Shown: positions 1-11,070, counted from the stretch's first letter. The stretch is 25,911 bases of DNA from Chara braunii (GCA_003427395.1 BFEA01000810.1:254733-280643), one strand, 5' to 3'. Translations and numbers: made by a program. Notes: generated by a model from the letters alone, not told the origin.

Positions 1-496
1 TTCCCTTCTTACTGCATTTTTAAAACTACCCCTTATTCGCACCTTTTTCACCTATGCGTGTTATCTTCCTCGCAGATCACAATTGAGTATTTCTTGGATC
101 AAGTTATCGAAACAATAACTTTTTTACCGCTCGTTGCAATCTTTGAACTCTCATCACTCTTTCCTTGCATTTTCTTTCCGACAAAAATTATCCTCCAAGC
201 ACTTACTATCTTCACCTTCTTCTTTTTTGCATCACATTTATTACTCCTCATTCTCCTCTTCCCCAGAATACTCAACCTCTTTCCATAATAAAAAACAAGC
301 ATTAAAAAAAAAAAATGGAAGAAAATATTAATTAAGGAAGGACGCGGGGGGGGAGAACAAAGAAGCGGGGAAAAGGAGAAGGGGGGGGGGAGTTAACGGA
401 GTCACAAGATGAGTAGGAGCAGGGAAAGGAAGAAGAAAAGTATTAAAACTCTGAAAGACCAAATATTTTGATTCTTCCTCTTGTAAAATTGTCCAG
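1..496. other. Low-complexity, no gene seen
   Basis: No supported gene. Positions 1-290 are strongly pyrimidine-rich on the + strand, with many CTT and TTC runs. Positions 300-460 switch to purine-rich DNA with A and G runs. The open frames here are products of that composition and resemble no protein family I know. Confidence 0.6.
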
Positions 497-1421
497 ATGG
501 ATCACTGGCTAAAAACGTTCCTAGCCTTTTCTTACCCTCAATCTGTTTTTGGGGCAGAAGTCATTCTTGTGCTACCTGTACTTCCTCCTATCGTTTCACC
601 AACTAAGATCATAGACTGTGTCAACCCACTCACTCAAGACATCTTTGATCTCCGTTTTAGTGTTTTTACCATACAACCTGATAACTCGGACCAATTCTTC
701 ATAGTACATGTTCTTACGATTAAGATGAAAAACCCTGTTCCTCTCCCACCCCCCCAACCCCCCAACCCCCCAACTCCCCAACCCCCGAACCCCCGAACCC
801 CCCAACCCCTCCTTGCCCACTTTCCCTCCCCCCCTTATCAGATCAAGCCCACCCCGTCTTTTCACCGCTCGCGATCCCTCCTCGTCGTCATCTCGACTAC
901 CTCCACCGCTCACTATTGAAGCTTTTAAGCAACTGAAGCAGCAACTACTTCTCAAGGAGGAATAGAATCAGCTCTCCATCCAGAAGCTTCAGATCGAATT
1001 GATTAAGCGCGATGGAGAGTATCTGGTTCTCACACAACTCTACAAGAAGATCCAGTCAGAAATGGATGCAATCCTCGGGAAACTCAACGGCAAGTCTCAG
1101 CCAGCTTATGACGAGTTATCTGCCTGGAAGAAACTTTTTGTCTCTGAGTCAACATGCTACCGTTCTCAAGTTGAAGCCTATATAAGGTTCCTTGCCGTCA
1201 ACATGAACTATTCCTATTATTCCATCGATAAATCAGTGGCTTAAGATTTTTGTTCAAGAGTTGCGTTAATTGCTAATGACTGCATCAATTCACGGATTCC
1301 CAAGGAGGTCAAGCAACATTTAACCAAGGCTATGAGAGAGGGCATGAACAAGGTTTTCCCTTTGATCAACTCCGAGTTTAACTACTGCATGAGTATCGTC
1401 CGCGGAGACGCGGACAAGTAA
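497..1421 (+). pseudogene. Broken unrecognised gene with coiled-coil region
   Basis: A protein-like frame starts at ATG 497 (MDHWLKTFLAF...) and runs into a proline-rich stretch encoded by C-rich DNA (745-830). From about 840 the convincing frame is shifted: it reads through LTIEAFKQLKQQLLLKEE and then a lysine/leucine/glutamate-rich, probably coiled-coil part, ending at TAA 1419-1421. Two in-frame stops interrupt it: TAG 963-965 and TAA 1242-1244. The sequence on both sides of each stop keeps ordinary protein composition (for example KEVKQHLTKAMREGMNKV after the second). So this looks like one gene of about 300 codons, damaged by a slip in the C tract and two nonsense changes. I do not recognise the family. 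It could be a degraded transposon ORF, an old host gene, or exons of a gene whose introns I misread. Confidence 0.45.
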
Positions 1422-2444
1422 GAAAAGGGTTGTTGCCAGTGTCGTACCCCCGTTCACCGTTCATGGCCCTGGTGAACGTTGCCCGGTCACCGGTCACGTT
1501 TTTCGTGACCGATTGGAGTTCACGGAGTTCACGCAGAGCGGGAACTCCATTTTTTTTTTTTTTGGCTTGTAGGGGGGTGTTTTCTTTGCACAAGTTTGTG
1601 CCCCATGTCAAGGGGTACTTGCCCTTATTTTATTTTATTTTTTTCCGATCGAAATTTATTTTTTTAATTTTATCGAAAAAAAAATCAAGTTCGGCTGTGT
1701 TTGGCATGGCTTTCGTTGGCCGTGTGGGGCATTCGCAGGCTGTTCTGGGCCAAAAAAAAAACAATTATGATGATATTATGATGACATCAAGAGCTGCGAC
1801 AGGTTGCCAACGCCATACTAGAAAAAAAAAAAAAAAAAAAAAAAAAAGATGGTCGGGCCTCGTTTCCCGCACGGCCCTGCGCCAACACCCCACCTACCTC
1901 CACCCCCCAATTCTGATTTATTTTATTTTTTTTCAAAGACACCTGTTCTTTTTTTTTTTTTTTTTTTTAGATTTGAAAGCACGGGGTTGTAGAAGACCCC
2001 CACNCCCCCCCCCTCCCGCCCCGGTCCCGACCGTATCGGCGCCCAGGTGGGCAGAAAACCCGTGAACGGATTTTGGCCCGGTGACCGGCCGGTCACGTTC
2101 ATGGGACCGACACTGGTTGTCGCCCGACATATATTTCTATCACCCTGGACTGTCAATAAGTCCACGCCAGTTGCATACAAGCACTTATCTCCTATCATTT
2201 TACCATGTATGCCGGTTGGGAATATCCGAATTCAAGGCCAATGACCACAAGAAGAGTTATTCATCCAAGCGGCACTATGGGGACGACAAGGATCATGGCT
2301 ACGACTACTTCAGGGCATCCAAGAAAGCTTTCACTAACTTCTACTGCAAGCACCACGACCAATCTCACTCCTCCCCCAAAACCACAACCCGAACGTATGG
2401 GACCCCATGGGGATGCGTTCGGCCGTTCGGGTCGAACGCAGAGC

Positions 2445-2445
<1 letters not shown>

Positions 2446-2501
<56 letters not shown>
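2446..2501 (+). repeat. Poly(A) tract, 56 bases
   Basis: Uninterrupted A from 2446 to 2501, directly after a GC-rich patch ending GAACGCAGAGCC. This could be the tail of a retroposed transcript or simple slippage. Its exact length is unreliable in most sequencing chemistries. Confidence 0.9.
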
Positions 2502-2505
<4 letters not shown>

Positions 2506-2667
2506 TGTTATGAAGCAAAATAAACTTAACAAGATTTGCCTGAACATTACATCGAAAATACTTGCCAAATTTGAAATAAAAATAAACTACGAAAAAGAAA
2601 TACTAATAATAAAAATAATAAAAAATAAAAATAGAATTAAATTTAGTGAGTTCGCGAGCTTGTTTAC

Positions 2668-2885
2668 GACACCGCCATCGTTGGCGAATTTTCATTTTTT
2701 TTTGGAATAGCTAAAGGCCCTGAAAATTTGGATATGTGTACTTCACAGAATGCAAAACACAAAAAAAAAAGTTTCAAAAAATAATAAAATTGTTTAGATC
2801 CCGAACTAAAGTGAAAACAAAAAGTTAAAAAAAAAAAAACAACGTGGGCAAGCACGTTTTGACACCGCCATCTTTGGCGATTTTT
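2668..2885. repeat. Repeated short hairpin pair
   Basis: The words GACACCGCCATCGTTGGCGA (from 2668) and GACACCGCCATCTTTGGCGA (from 2861) are near-identical and about 193 bp apart. Each contains a perfect 5-bp stem CGCCA/TGGCG with a 4-base loop (2673-2686 and 2866-2879). Both are followed by T-rich DNA. The loop differs by one base while the stems are unchanged. Confidence 0.7.
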
Positions 2886-3240
2886 AATTCTAATTTGGCT
2901 GAGCCAAATGACTTGACACTTAATAGGCGTGTACCTCACGCGATAGAGAACTCATAAAAACAAAATCAGAAAAAAAAATATATTTTTAGCCCCCGAAATC
3001 ATTTTTGGCGGGGGCCGAACGCCGTCGGGTTCAACCCCCGTACGGGACCCCGAACCCCCCTACGTATGGACGTCTGCCCAGGGACCTCCGCACGTACGGG
3101 CTGGTAACCCTATATAATGGAAAAAAAAAACAACGCCGTTTTTGTTTTTTGACTTGAATGTGATTGGTTGGTTGATTGATTGACTGTTTGATTATTTGAT
3201 TGACAGACTAAAAAAAAAAAAAAACGTGCGTATTTGTATG

Positions 3241-5575
3241 TGTGTTTACGGATACGTTACTCCCACGGCTGGGCTATGGCATGTTGCATCATAACTCACA
3301 CAGAAAACACATTATTAAGGGAGCGGCACATAGCACAAAGCGACACTCTTTAACAGACTTCATGAGTAGGTAAAAAACCAATAATTAGATGTATATTCTA
3401 AGTACGCATCATCGGGGATCCATAAATTCGCAAAAATATCTCTCTCAACGAACTAGTACGAGCCAAAACACGGTACAATTGGTAGTCACGGACGAGTCAC
3501 CGAATCCCAACAAAAGTGTTTCAAGTGCCTACTGCCTCGTACGAAAAAAATGAAAGCCAAGAAGTACACTCCATACACTCGAAGCATTAGGACACGAAAT
3601 GTTCTTCATGAGAAAAGAATTTATTAGGGAAGCATTGACTCATCTTCGTCACATCGTCACTTCACCTGGACTTGCCCATCCAATCTGACATGGGACGGGA
3701 AAAATACGGCGAGAGCATCACCTCGAGGCACGACTACCTGTAGAGACTAGGATCATTCATTCTACAAGCATCTATCTAGCCCCTCATTTCCTTGTCAAGA
3801 CAAAAAACGGATCAGAAAACACTCCTTTATTCTGTCTGATTCTGATTATCGTGCGTAAGAAGTTTCATCGAAACATCACGTCGGAATGACGCCACGCAGA
3901 TCGCAGCTTATCATATCTAACCTCGTGTAACTAATAAGCCAAGCCGCTCCATGACGCATTCAGGGTGCATTATCCATGACCACGTACTACAACAGACCAT
4001 GGAACCGAAATCTCTTGAAAGAGTCACCACTGACCCAAACATCACCAACCGATAGTCATCACAGTGATCACACCAGCTCAACTTGTCGGCAAAACCCAGG
4101 GTCTCCGAGGTAGAAAGAAGGATTCAATCGAATCACAGGTGCGCCCGTCATATCCAATTCCCAAACTATAAACCAGTCTTACAAAACCGTAGAGGAATCC
4201 CTCAATAGTAGAGTCAATACCATGATCTACCCCACCGCGGCCTCAACCTCCATCCGGATCTGCAAGGCATGATATGATCACCCAATGCCCAAACCAAGAA
4301 GAATTCACAGATCACTACCACCACCGAAAGACATGCAACAGAGGAATGGTTATAGCTTCCTATCCAGTCGATCGTTCCTCTCGGTGTATTGAAGGGTTAC
4401 CAACACATCAGTGCTACGAGCTTACACAGTAAGCCGTATCACAACCCTTGTTTCCTCATGAATGACCTCGGTAGATTTGCAAATACCATTGAGATCTCAA
4501 GCAATCCTTGAAAGCAGCGGCCTAGGACTAGCAACGCAACTAATATCTTATCACCAGGAAGCATATCATCAATATAGAGAACATAATACTCGAGGGACCC
4601 GCCACCAGATCAACATTGCAGCCCATACGAGCAAGGCAAACCCATGCAGCAAAAGCGAACAAACCAAGCCGCTTAACATTATCGCACATGAAAATGGATG
4701 TTCCTGTTTATGTGTCGAGAGGAGGGTGCCAGCACAAAGATCAGGCCCCCCAAACCAACAAGTATGCAGAGGGATACGAAAGAAGGGCAGAAAGGAAGAG
4801 AGGAAGAACCAGAAAGGGAAGGGAGGGTGGTTGGAGGGAAACCATCGAACTCATAACACCCATCTCTAATCTCCTCGGTTGAAACCCAAGAACACTACCA
4901 AGTGAGAAATGCACCTATTGCCTCACAACACATTACAATGCTATCGTAGTGTGATGGCGATACTCATGCCGTATCGTCAACTTCCATCAAGGCGCCCCGC
5001 ATCGCTTGGCTGTTACAGACGAAACGTTCTGACAGGTGTCAGCACATGAAATCGATCAAGCCATTTGTAGATTAACAAATGACAGAAAAGCAAGATAGGC
5101 TATGAAGGCAAATAGGAAGATCAGCAGTACATGGGCGACAACAAGTAGCTCCATAGCCATTCTTCATGTGACACTCTCCTCATGGTCTCCCTAAGATCCC
5201 ATCGGAGACGCGCAAAGCAGGGCCTACGAGAGCAACCTTCCAGATCACAAAACAAAACATGCATAGACACAAGAGTGGATGGGCCAGTCCGATCATCAAA
5301 TCCCTTTGATACATCGTAGATCATCAACAACGTTACAACGGGAACCAGGGGATATAGGGGAGAAGAGAGAGAAGTAAGGTCCCAATTCGGTCTTGCAGCT
5401 CGTGAATGTCGGCGCATGGAAAGCAGGTAATGGAGCATGTCCTAAGGTACTTTTCAGTTAAAAGTGTTCACCGGTCCCCCATTTCGACCGGATCCTAAGA
5501 GAACAACAACGCTCCCATAGCATATTGAAAGGGACATGAGTCCTAATGGGCATGGCCCGAGCTCCTGGATTGTGA
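3241..5575. other. No recognisable gene
   Basis: I see no gene, RNA gene or long repeat. Open frames are short and show no motif I know on either strand. Some minus-strand frames between 3900 and 4150 have protein-like composition but are broken by stops. Old mobile-element debris is possible. Confidence 0.5.
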
Positions 5576-5756
5576 CAACAAAGAGAACGGAAAGAGAGAG
5601 AGACAGGACGAGAGAGCGATAGAGCGAGGTAGAGTAGGAGAGAGATAGAGATAGAGAGAGAGAGACGGGGGGGGGGGGGGGGGGGGGGGAGAGAGAGAAA
5701 AGAGAGGGGGGGGGGGGGAGAGAGAGGTAGAGAGAGAAAACAAGGGAGGGAGAGAT
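5576..5756 (+). repeat. Purine-only tract with two poly(G) runs
   Basis: Nearly pure A/G for about 180 bp: (GA)n-like repeats with G runs at 5667-5689 (23 G) and 5706-5718. Such mirror-like purine tracts can form triplex or quadruplex DNA; here that is inference from composition only. The serine/leucine/proline-rich minus-strand frames across it are composition artefacts. Confidence 0.85.
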
Positions 5757-6783
5757 ACATGAGTAGATGGGAAATAGACCGCACAGGGTAGGGGTCTGGG
5801 ATGGGTGGTGGGTATGAAAGAATTACGAAGGTTTGATAGCTCGTGACGCCATGTGTCGCGGTAATTTGATCAGGGTGTCCGCGCAATACTTCTCGTGCGA
5901 GAGCAATCATTGTCACAAAGAGATCTCTGATGAACGGAAAAGGGATCGTCGTACAACATGCAAAAACACAAAGTATTCAGGGGAAGCACCCACTGCGTAG
6001 TTCCGACATACTCAGATGGGCAGCAAAGCGCGGAGTATTGAGAGCGGTCATAGGCACATGCAGCAGACACACACTAAAGGCTCTCACGGGCCGGCTTTTC
6101 TCGGGTTTCTTATCAACTCCTCTAGACTCTCACCAACACGTTGTGGTTGGGTAGCCAAACGAGAGCAAACGCTTCCACAAAGCACGCAGAAGAGGCACGG
6201 GTTCAACACAAATTCCTAGCAGTAGTGTAGCTAAAAGCCTAGAACCACGAACGGGTCACGCAACCAGAGTTCTTATGAGATCCGGTAACGGGGACCGCGG
6301 TGCAAGCCAGTAGGTGGATGAGGAGTAGAGGACGACTGTGTGATATACAAACTCGGTTCTAGGAAAGTCACTCGTTCGGTAATCTCGTCGCAAGGCAGCC
6401 GAGAGTCCCAAGTTTCAATGGACAGACGATCATCAGGGCCCATCGTGCGAGGCCCATTTTTTTCGGCCAGACCCATCTTTGGTGGGGCAGGTCCGATCAG
6501 TTCTTATTGCTTGGTCCACCGACCAAGGCGTGGCGAAAATCCAAGGTAGCCCCTCATGGTTCCTTCGAATTTATATCGAACCACAAGTGGTAGATCGGGA
6601 CGGACCGGATCCCATTAGGGAAATACTGTAATGGGCGTAATCCCATACATAGGATCTTTGTTGGGCTCTCATTTTCAATGTAGGAGCCTTCGAAGAGGCA
6701 ATAACCCTCCAGTCCCAAAGTTAATTGAAAGGCAAAGTACCCTGCAGTTATAGGATGAGCGACCAGGCCATTGGACATGCCAA
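5757..6783. other. No recognisable gene
   Basis: I see nothing I can name. Open frames on both strands stay below about 75 codons and lack recognisable motifs. Confidence 0.5.
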
Positions 6784-6828
6784 TGTGTGCATGTGAGTGT
6801 GTGTGTGCGTGTGTGTGTGAGTGTGTGT

Positions 6829-6878
<50 letters not shown>
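6784..6878. repeat. (GT)n microsatellite
   Basis: About 95 bp of GT repeat with a few GA and GC interruptions, the longest pure part being near 6836-6874. The TH-repeat peptide on the minus strand comes from this array and is not a protein. Confidence 0.95.
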
Positions 6879-6879
<1 letters not shown>

Positions 6880-6910
6880 ACCCACCCCTTTCCCATTACC
6901 AGATAACTTG

Positions 6911-6964
6911 CTAAGACGGGTAACAGGTACCTGGTTTGAGCAAGGTACCTGCTACCTGCCTTAG
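6911..6964. repeat. 21-bp inverted repeat (hairpin)
   Basis: Arms at 6911-6931 and 6944-6964 pair at 18 of 21 positions around a 12-base loop. Each arm carries CAGGTACC or its complement next to the loop. It sits just beyond the (GT)n array. It may be a small fold-back repeat; no function is visible. Confidence 0.7.
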
Positions 6965-7225
6965 AAGCCTTGCTGGTCGGGGCCATAGCTGAGAACACCC
7001 ACAACACATCACCACCAGAGATAAAAAGTAAATGCAAATCACGAAGAACATTGGTTACTACTATATGGACGTATACGTTAAGGAGGGTAAACGAACGCAA
7101 TGCAACGAAGTGAGTTAAAAGAAAACAGTAACGGGAAAAAAGGATTAGTGCAAAATAGCGTCTAACAAAAAAGAAGAGGAGCTATCAGCAAAGCACAGTA
7201 GAGAACATGCAAAAAACAGTAGAGA

Positions 7226-8100
7226 TCAGCAGAGCTCTACAAGGAAGTTAAGTGACAAACGTTTATAAAACTTACCCACAAAAAAATTACCTAGCGTATA
7301 CGATGTGATGCGGATCTCTGCATTGAGGAACTGGGTTTTTAAACCATAGATTTCACCCGAATCAGCGAGATGGAAGACCTCAGTTTCGTTCTTAATTTCA
7401 ATGAGGTGCCTCGAGTACAGGAAAAAAAGTTGCGCGTTTTTTACAGGCGAGGGGTCATTCAAAAATTTCAAAATCGATGGATTGTTCAGCGAGTGAAGAT
7501 CATCGATGTACCTGAAGGTATGCTTCAAGAGAGGAAGCAGGTGAGCAGCCCTCTTATCACTCAGCTACATAATAAGATTGTATTCGTACTTAAAAAAATA
7601 GATGGTACACCAAATCGGTGAGCAGGGAAACCCCATTGGTATTCCTAAAGTCTGCCTCTAAATCCTACCGCGGAAAGAAGTAAAACACCTCGTCACCACC
7701 CATCTAGTGATTTGGATCACATCCGTACAATCGAGGCATAAAATGAGAGGGGAATGTGAACGTTTCTCACCTTCCATCAGGAAGCAGGTGATACGCCAAT
7801 TGCGGGAGAATCTACACTTCACCGACCCCCTGTACGGACACCTGGAGGCTGGAGCATTCTTGAAGGTCATCCTCACAAAAAAAGCAACAGCAAAAATGAG
7901 GTTGTCATCATACGAATCAATCGGTATGGTTTCGAAATATCTAGTAATATCGCCTGAGAAAGCGCAAAACACTTTGTCAGCCAGATTGTAACAGTAGTTC
8001 TGAATTGACTCGATAACGCACCAGATGGACGTGTCCACCATATGGAAATGCAGCAGCCCATCGGTGATGTCCTTGGACCAGCCATGATAGCAGGGATTAA
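7226..8100 (-). pseudogene. Decayed YIDD-type reverse transcriptase fragment
   Basis: On the minus strand one frame runs from about 8098 down to TGA at 7226-7228, about 290 codons, broken by TAG at 7658-7660 and TAG at 7565-7567. In order it shows palm motif A (FSGDITRYFETIP, with the catalytic Asp), motif B (LGIPMGFPCSPIW) and motif C (FRYIDDLHSLNNP). A later segment reads FFVGKFYKRLSLNF. This spacing is that of a reverse transcriptase. The GIPMG..CSP box and RYIDD signature are not those of Ty3/gypsy (which has a LDD-type box) or Ty1/copia. They resemble the GIPMG/RYIDDLxxLNN reverse transcriptases found in scattered eukaryotic genomes, and more loosely Penelope-like and telomerase-type enzymes. 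The family placement comes from recalled patterns, not a search. No nuclease domain is seen after 7226, so the copy is truncated as well as interrupted. Confidence 0.75.
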
Positions 8101-8171
8101 ATATTTAAGGACCGCATCACACAGGCAAACCATTGGGATAAAAAAACAAGAAGACGCATGAGGGAGAGCGG

Positions 8172-9100
8172 GAGGAGCTAGTCCAGTTGCAGGAGGGGCG
8201 GACAACAGAGGGTACGGAGTAGGAACGGGGCGAGCAGGGCTGGAATTGACTTTCATTAGCTTTGTCATGATTTCTTCTAACCGATCCATTTGAGACGCAT
8301 GCATCTGAATCAGATTATTCATCCACTCAGACTGATTTGTCGTAGCGTTATGAATCATCTGGGCCAGATGCATGTTAGTGACGGGTGTCGAGCACTGATG
8401 TGGCGTCTTGGGTCATTACTGTGTTCACGGACGCCGTTTTGGGAGGAGGAGGAGGTCTTCAGGGAGGTAGGAGATGATATGGGGAGGGAAGCGGGTCCAT
8501 CCTGGTAATCGTGATCAGGACGAGGGTAAAATCGTCCCACCGCTCTGAGCCACGACCGCCGTGTAGCAGCCACATCTTGGATTGTGTCCAAGATGTCTTC
8601 TTCTCCCTGACTGATATACTTATGCGTATCCAGCAGATCCAATTCGAGGGCTTTAGTTATGGTGACGGACAGTTGGTTCGTCTTGGGAGGGACCTTTTTC
8701 TGCAGTTTTTCCTTCAACCGAGATTGCGGAGATGATCGATGAACAGATCTCGAGCTGCATTTTCTTCCCGTCCAGATTTGTCTAAGTTGGGTAACAATTC
8801 TCCGGGATCCTGCGGATGGGTTTTCAGTACAAACTATGTAGCATCTTCGCTGACCTCGTCAAATCTTGCTAGGAACGCCCTCTTAAAGGTGTCCCAGTCT
8901 ACCTATTTATGCCTTCTAAGCCAATCGTGTGCGGTGTTTCGCAGTAGTAGGGTGATGACGCGGGGAAGGTCCTCAACACCATATCCCTTAGCTTATACGG
9001 CTTCGAGCCATGCCTCATGGTGAGTGTAGTTGAGATAGAATGCGAAGGTAGCGATAATACTTACCATCATCCGGGGAGGAGTTCAATTAGCATCAGCCAT
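8172..9100 (-). pseudogene. gag: Decayed Ty3/gypsy-like Gag
   Basis: Reading the minus strand from ATG 9100, the frame at 9058-8730 has the retrotransposon Gag core pattern: ...NTAHDWLRRHK, then VDWDTFKRAFLARFDEVSED, matching the family's (A..WW)...(W..FK..F..RF) arrangement. It is broken by TAA 8993-8995, TAG 8903-8905 and TAG 8834-8836. It then shifts frame near 8720 into a hydrophilic part (KEKLQKKVPPKTNQLSVTIT...) and shifts again near 8375 into a probable coiled coil (NNLIQMHASQMDRLEEIMTK) and a proline/alanine-rich tail ending about 8172. Gag would form the particle that packages element RNA. It lies just downstream of a primer-binding site, as expected for an LTR element on the minus strand. 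No protease, integrase or zinc knuckle was found. Confidence 0.65.
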
Positions 9101-9223
9101 GGGCATCTCTATTCGAGCCTCAACGGACCTCTGTCGAGTGACGGGAGGACTGAGACGATTAGATCGTTTAGCTGATCTTCCTCTCGCCAGCTCGTCTTAC
9201 TATCGTCCGAACCGACACGTGTC

Positions 9224-9237
9224 GGCTCCGATACCAA
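9224..9237 (-). other. LTR-retrotransposon primer-binding site (initiator Met tRNA)
   Basis: The minus strand reads TTGGTATCGGAGCC. The usual plant LTR-element primer-binding site, complementary to the 3' end of initiator methionine tRNA, is TGGTATCAGAGC, so this differs by one base. It lies about 125 bp upstream of the Gag start on the same strand, which fits its expected position just inside the 5' LTR. Confidence 0.65.
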
Positions 9238-10330
9238 CCTCACGCCCTGCGCTGTCCTCCATTCAAAGTGTTTAAATTGCGGAAGGGGGCCCCAGAAAGA
9301 CAGCGAGATAGGGTGTGCCAAGGATTTTTGGAAAATTGAGTGTGGGGACACGGACAGAACAAAAATCCCCTATGTCAACCTGCCTTAGCAAGAAGGGAGG
9401 GTACGTCACTGCGCAGGTTTCAAGGGAGAAAAAGGAGCGCGCGGGACGCTCGGTGCGGGGAAGTTCAATCCAAAAGGTATTGTTGAACCTCCCATCGGGC
9501 CGTTGCTTTCCGCTTCGCGTGAAATGGAATGGGGACGCACTTGGTGTCTCATTTTCGGATCAAGTCTCGCCGCCGCTCATTGCATAACTCAGAATCTGTC
9601 GTGGAGGGTCTCAGCCGCGTAGCTCGTTCTTTATGCTTGTCCTCACTCCGTACTCGGTAGTGAAAACCTTTTGATTGGTAACGCTCAAAGCGACAACAAT
9701 CGCTGCAAAGAGTGTTACGCCAATGGGGTGCCACTGCTGTCCACAGAATGACGATCAACTCATTAAACGGTAATAGCAGCGAATAAGGCGGAAAATGTGT
9801 ATCGATAATGACAAAGCCAGCACCAACAAACCTTGAGCACCGAGTTTCGGGAGGGAAATAGTATCAGCCGCCGATCTTGGCGGCGGCTTCTCGTACGTCC
9901 CACTCGCATACACGTGTCCTTTTCTCGTTGTACGGGAAGGGACGTGGAGGGGGTACGGGAGGCTGGCGCCCAGTCGGGTTGAGGCTTTCATTCCACATGG
10001 CAATCCAATCAATCGCAAGAGTCAGTTTCAATCATTCATCGTTAATCCGACAATCGTGATGATCGAAAATGCACAACCTATCGATCGGGTTTCTCCGGCC
10101 GTCGCCTTTATTCGCCTTAGGTTGTGCGCGTAATCAATCGCAAGAGTCCTACGTCTATCCATATTCCTTCAAAATTCCCATAGTTTTTCATGTCGAGGCC
10201 GGGAACGTTCATGCGTGAAAGGACACGTCGAGTTCCGTAAATTCTGGAATTCCTAACCGTCGAGCCAAATTCCGAGCGCGCTCGCTAAGGCGCGCGTAAT
10301 TCCCATGCATTTCCAAATGACAACAAAAAA
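9238..10330 (-). mobile_element. Presumed 5' LTR region of the gypsy-like element
   Basis: By position, the 5' LTR should begin next to the primer-binding site and extend to higher coordinates. I cannot fix its outer boundary, because I found no second LTR copy and no clear TG...CA ends. The stretch contains no supported gene. It has a 17-bp direct repeat, AATCAATCGCAAGAGTC, at 10007-10023 and 10132-10148. Between these copies is a 10-bp perfect inverted repeat, GCACAACCTA/TAGGTTGTGC (10071-10080 and 10118-10127). Confidence 0.3.
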
Positions 10331-10804
10331 ACGGAATTTCAAGAATCACTAGTGCCGTCAAAAATACAGGTTTCAGCGAAGCACCATCAATCGGAAAAAA
10401 AAAACAGAGAGGGGTTTACAAGACACATCGCGATTCAAAAGAGACAAGGGGAGGGAAGGGGTCCGGAAGATGGCGCAAGTCCGGAAGCTGGTACGTCACA
10501 TACGTGCCCCTCTGCACACTCCCCCCACCCTCAATCGCCTTCAATCGCCGCCCCTCACCAAAACTTCGACCCGAATTCCGCACAGCGCGTCATGAACCTG
10601 CCCCTGCGGCCAATGCTGCTTAAGGGATAGGACGGGGGAAAGGCATACTCTTCTGTTTATTTATCTGTGCTTCCCCCCCCCCCCACCCCCAACTTTGTTT
10701 GCTAATGGAGTGTTATTTGAGAAGACTTACAAGCTAAAATATGTGGATTGTAGATTTTTTATGTAGAAGTTTTTGCAACTTTCGCTTATTATTTATTGCA
10801 GTTT
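10331..10804. other. No recognisable gene
   Basis: Nothing I can name. It contains CT- and C-rich patches near 10510-10560 and 10670-10690. Confidence 0.5.
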
Positions 10805-10960
10805 TTAGGGAAAAGTCATAAATGATAAATCCCCTCCCATCACAGAACCTTTGTATTCATTTGTCCCCAAACAGTTCGGCAGGCCCCAAAATCAATTTTC
10901 GTGTTCTTCTCTCAATTTCACCTCACACTACCTAACTACCACCTCTCCTAATTGTAGGCA

Positions 10961-11070
10961 TACGGGGAACCCGTAGCAGCCAGAACCATGTTCACGAGAG
11001 AACATGTGGGGGCTGCTCCCCACCTGCAGGTGGGCGATACCGGCTAGGGGACAGCCGGTAGCATCAGGGA
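10961..11070 (-). repeat. Dispersed repeat, copy A
   Basis: Its reverse complement matches 19022-19160 closely. A 44-bp core with CTGATGCTACCG and GGTATCGCCCACCTGC agrees at about 39 positions. After a roughly 25-base difference, the match resumes through CATGTTC.CTCG and GGCTGCTACGGG to TTCCCCGTA. It lies within the TIR element at 10805-11442. No coding frame is conserved between the copies. Confidence 0.7.

Larger units (their letters stand above)
1430..3240. repeat. Mosaic of A/T homopolymers and GC-rich fragments
   Basis: No gene. The stretch alternates GC-rich patches with long homopolymers: A at 1822-1847, T at 1949-1968, A at 2446-2501, plus shorter runs near 2760, 2830, 3120 and 3210. 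Two patches about 600 bp apart (about 1470-1515 and 2070-2115) share the words GCCCGGT, ACCGG and GGTCACGTT in the same order. A second pair (about 2395-2440 and 3005-3090) shares GGGACCCC-type words. A-tailed GC-rich patches would fit retroposon remains, but no complete element can be delimited. One unresolved base lies at 2004. Confidence 0.45.

Noticed and set aside
596-955. Glycine-rich minus-strand frame opposite the proline-rich region
   Set aside because: It is the complement of a C-rich repeat, and the plus strand carries the more protein-like frame.
5458-5916. Serine/leucine/proline-rich 152-codon minus-strand frame
   Set aside because: It is the translation of the purine-only tract and its flanks, not a protein.
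6784-6878. Telomere-like or CRISPR-like array
   Set aside because: It is a plain GT microsatellite. No TTTAGGG-type array and no repeat-spacer pattern occurs anywhere in the window.
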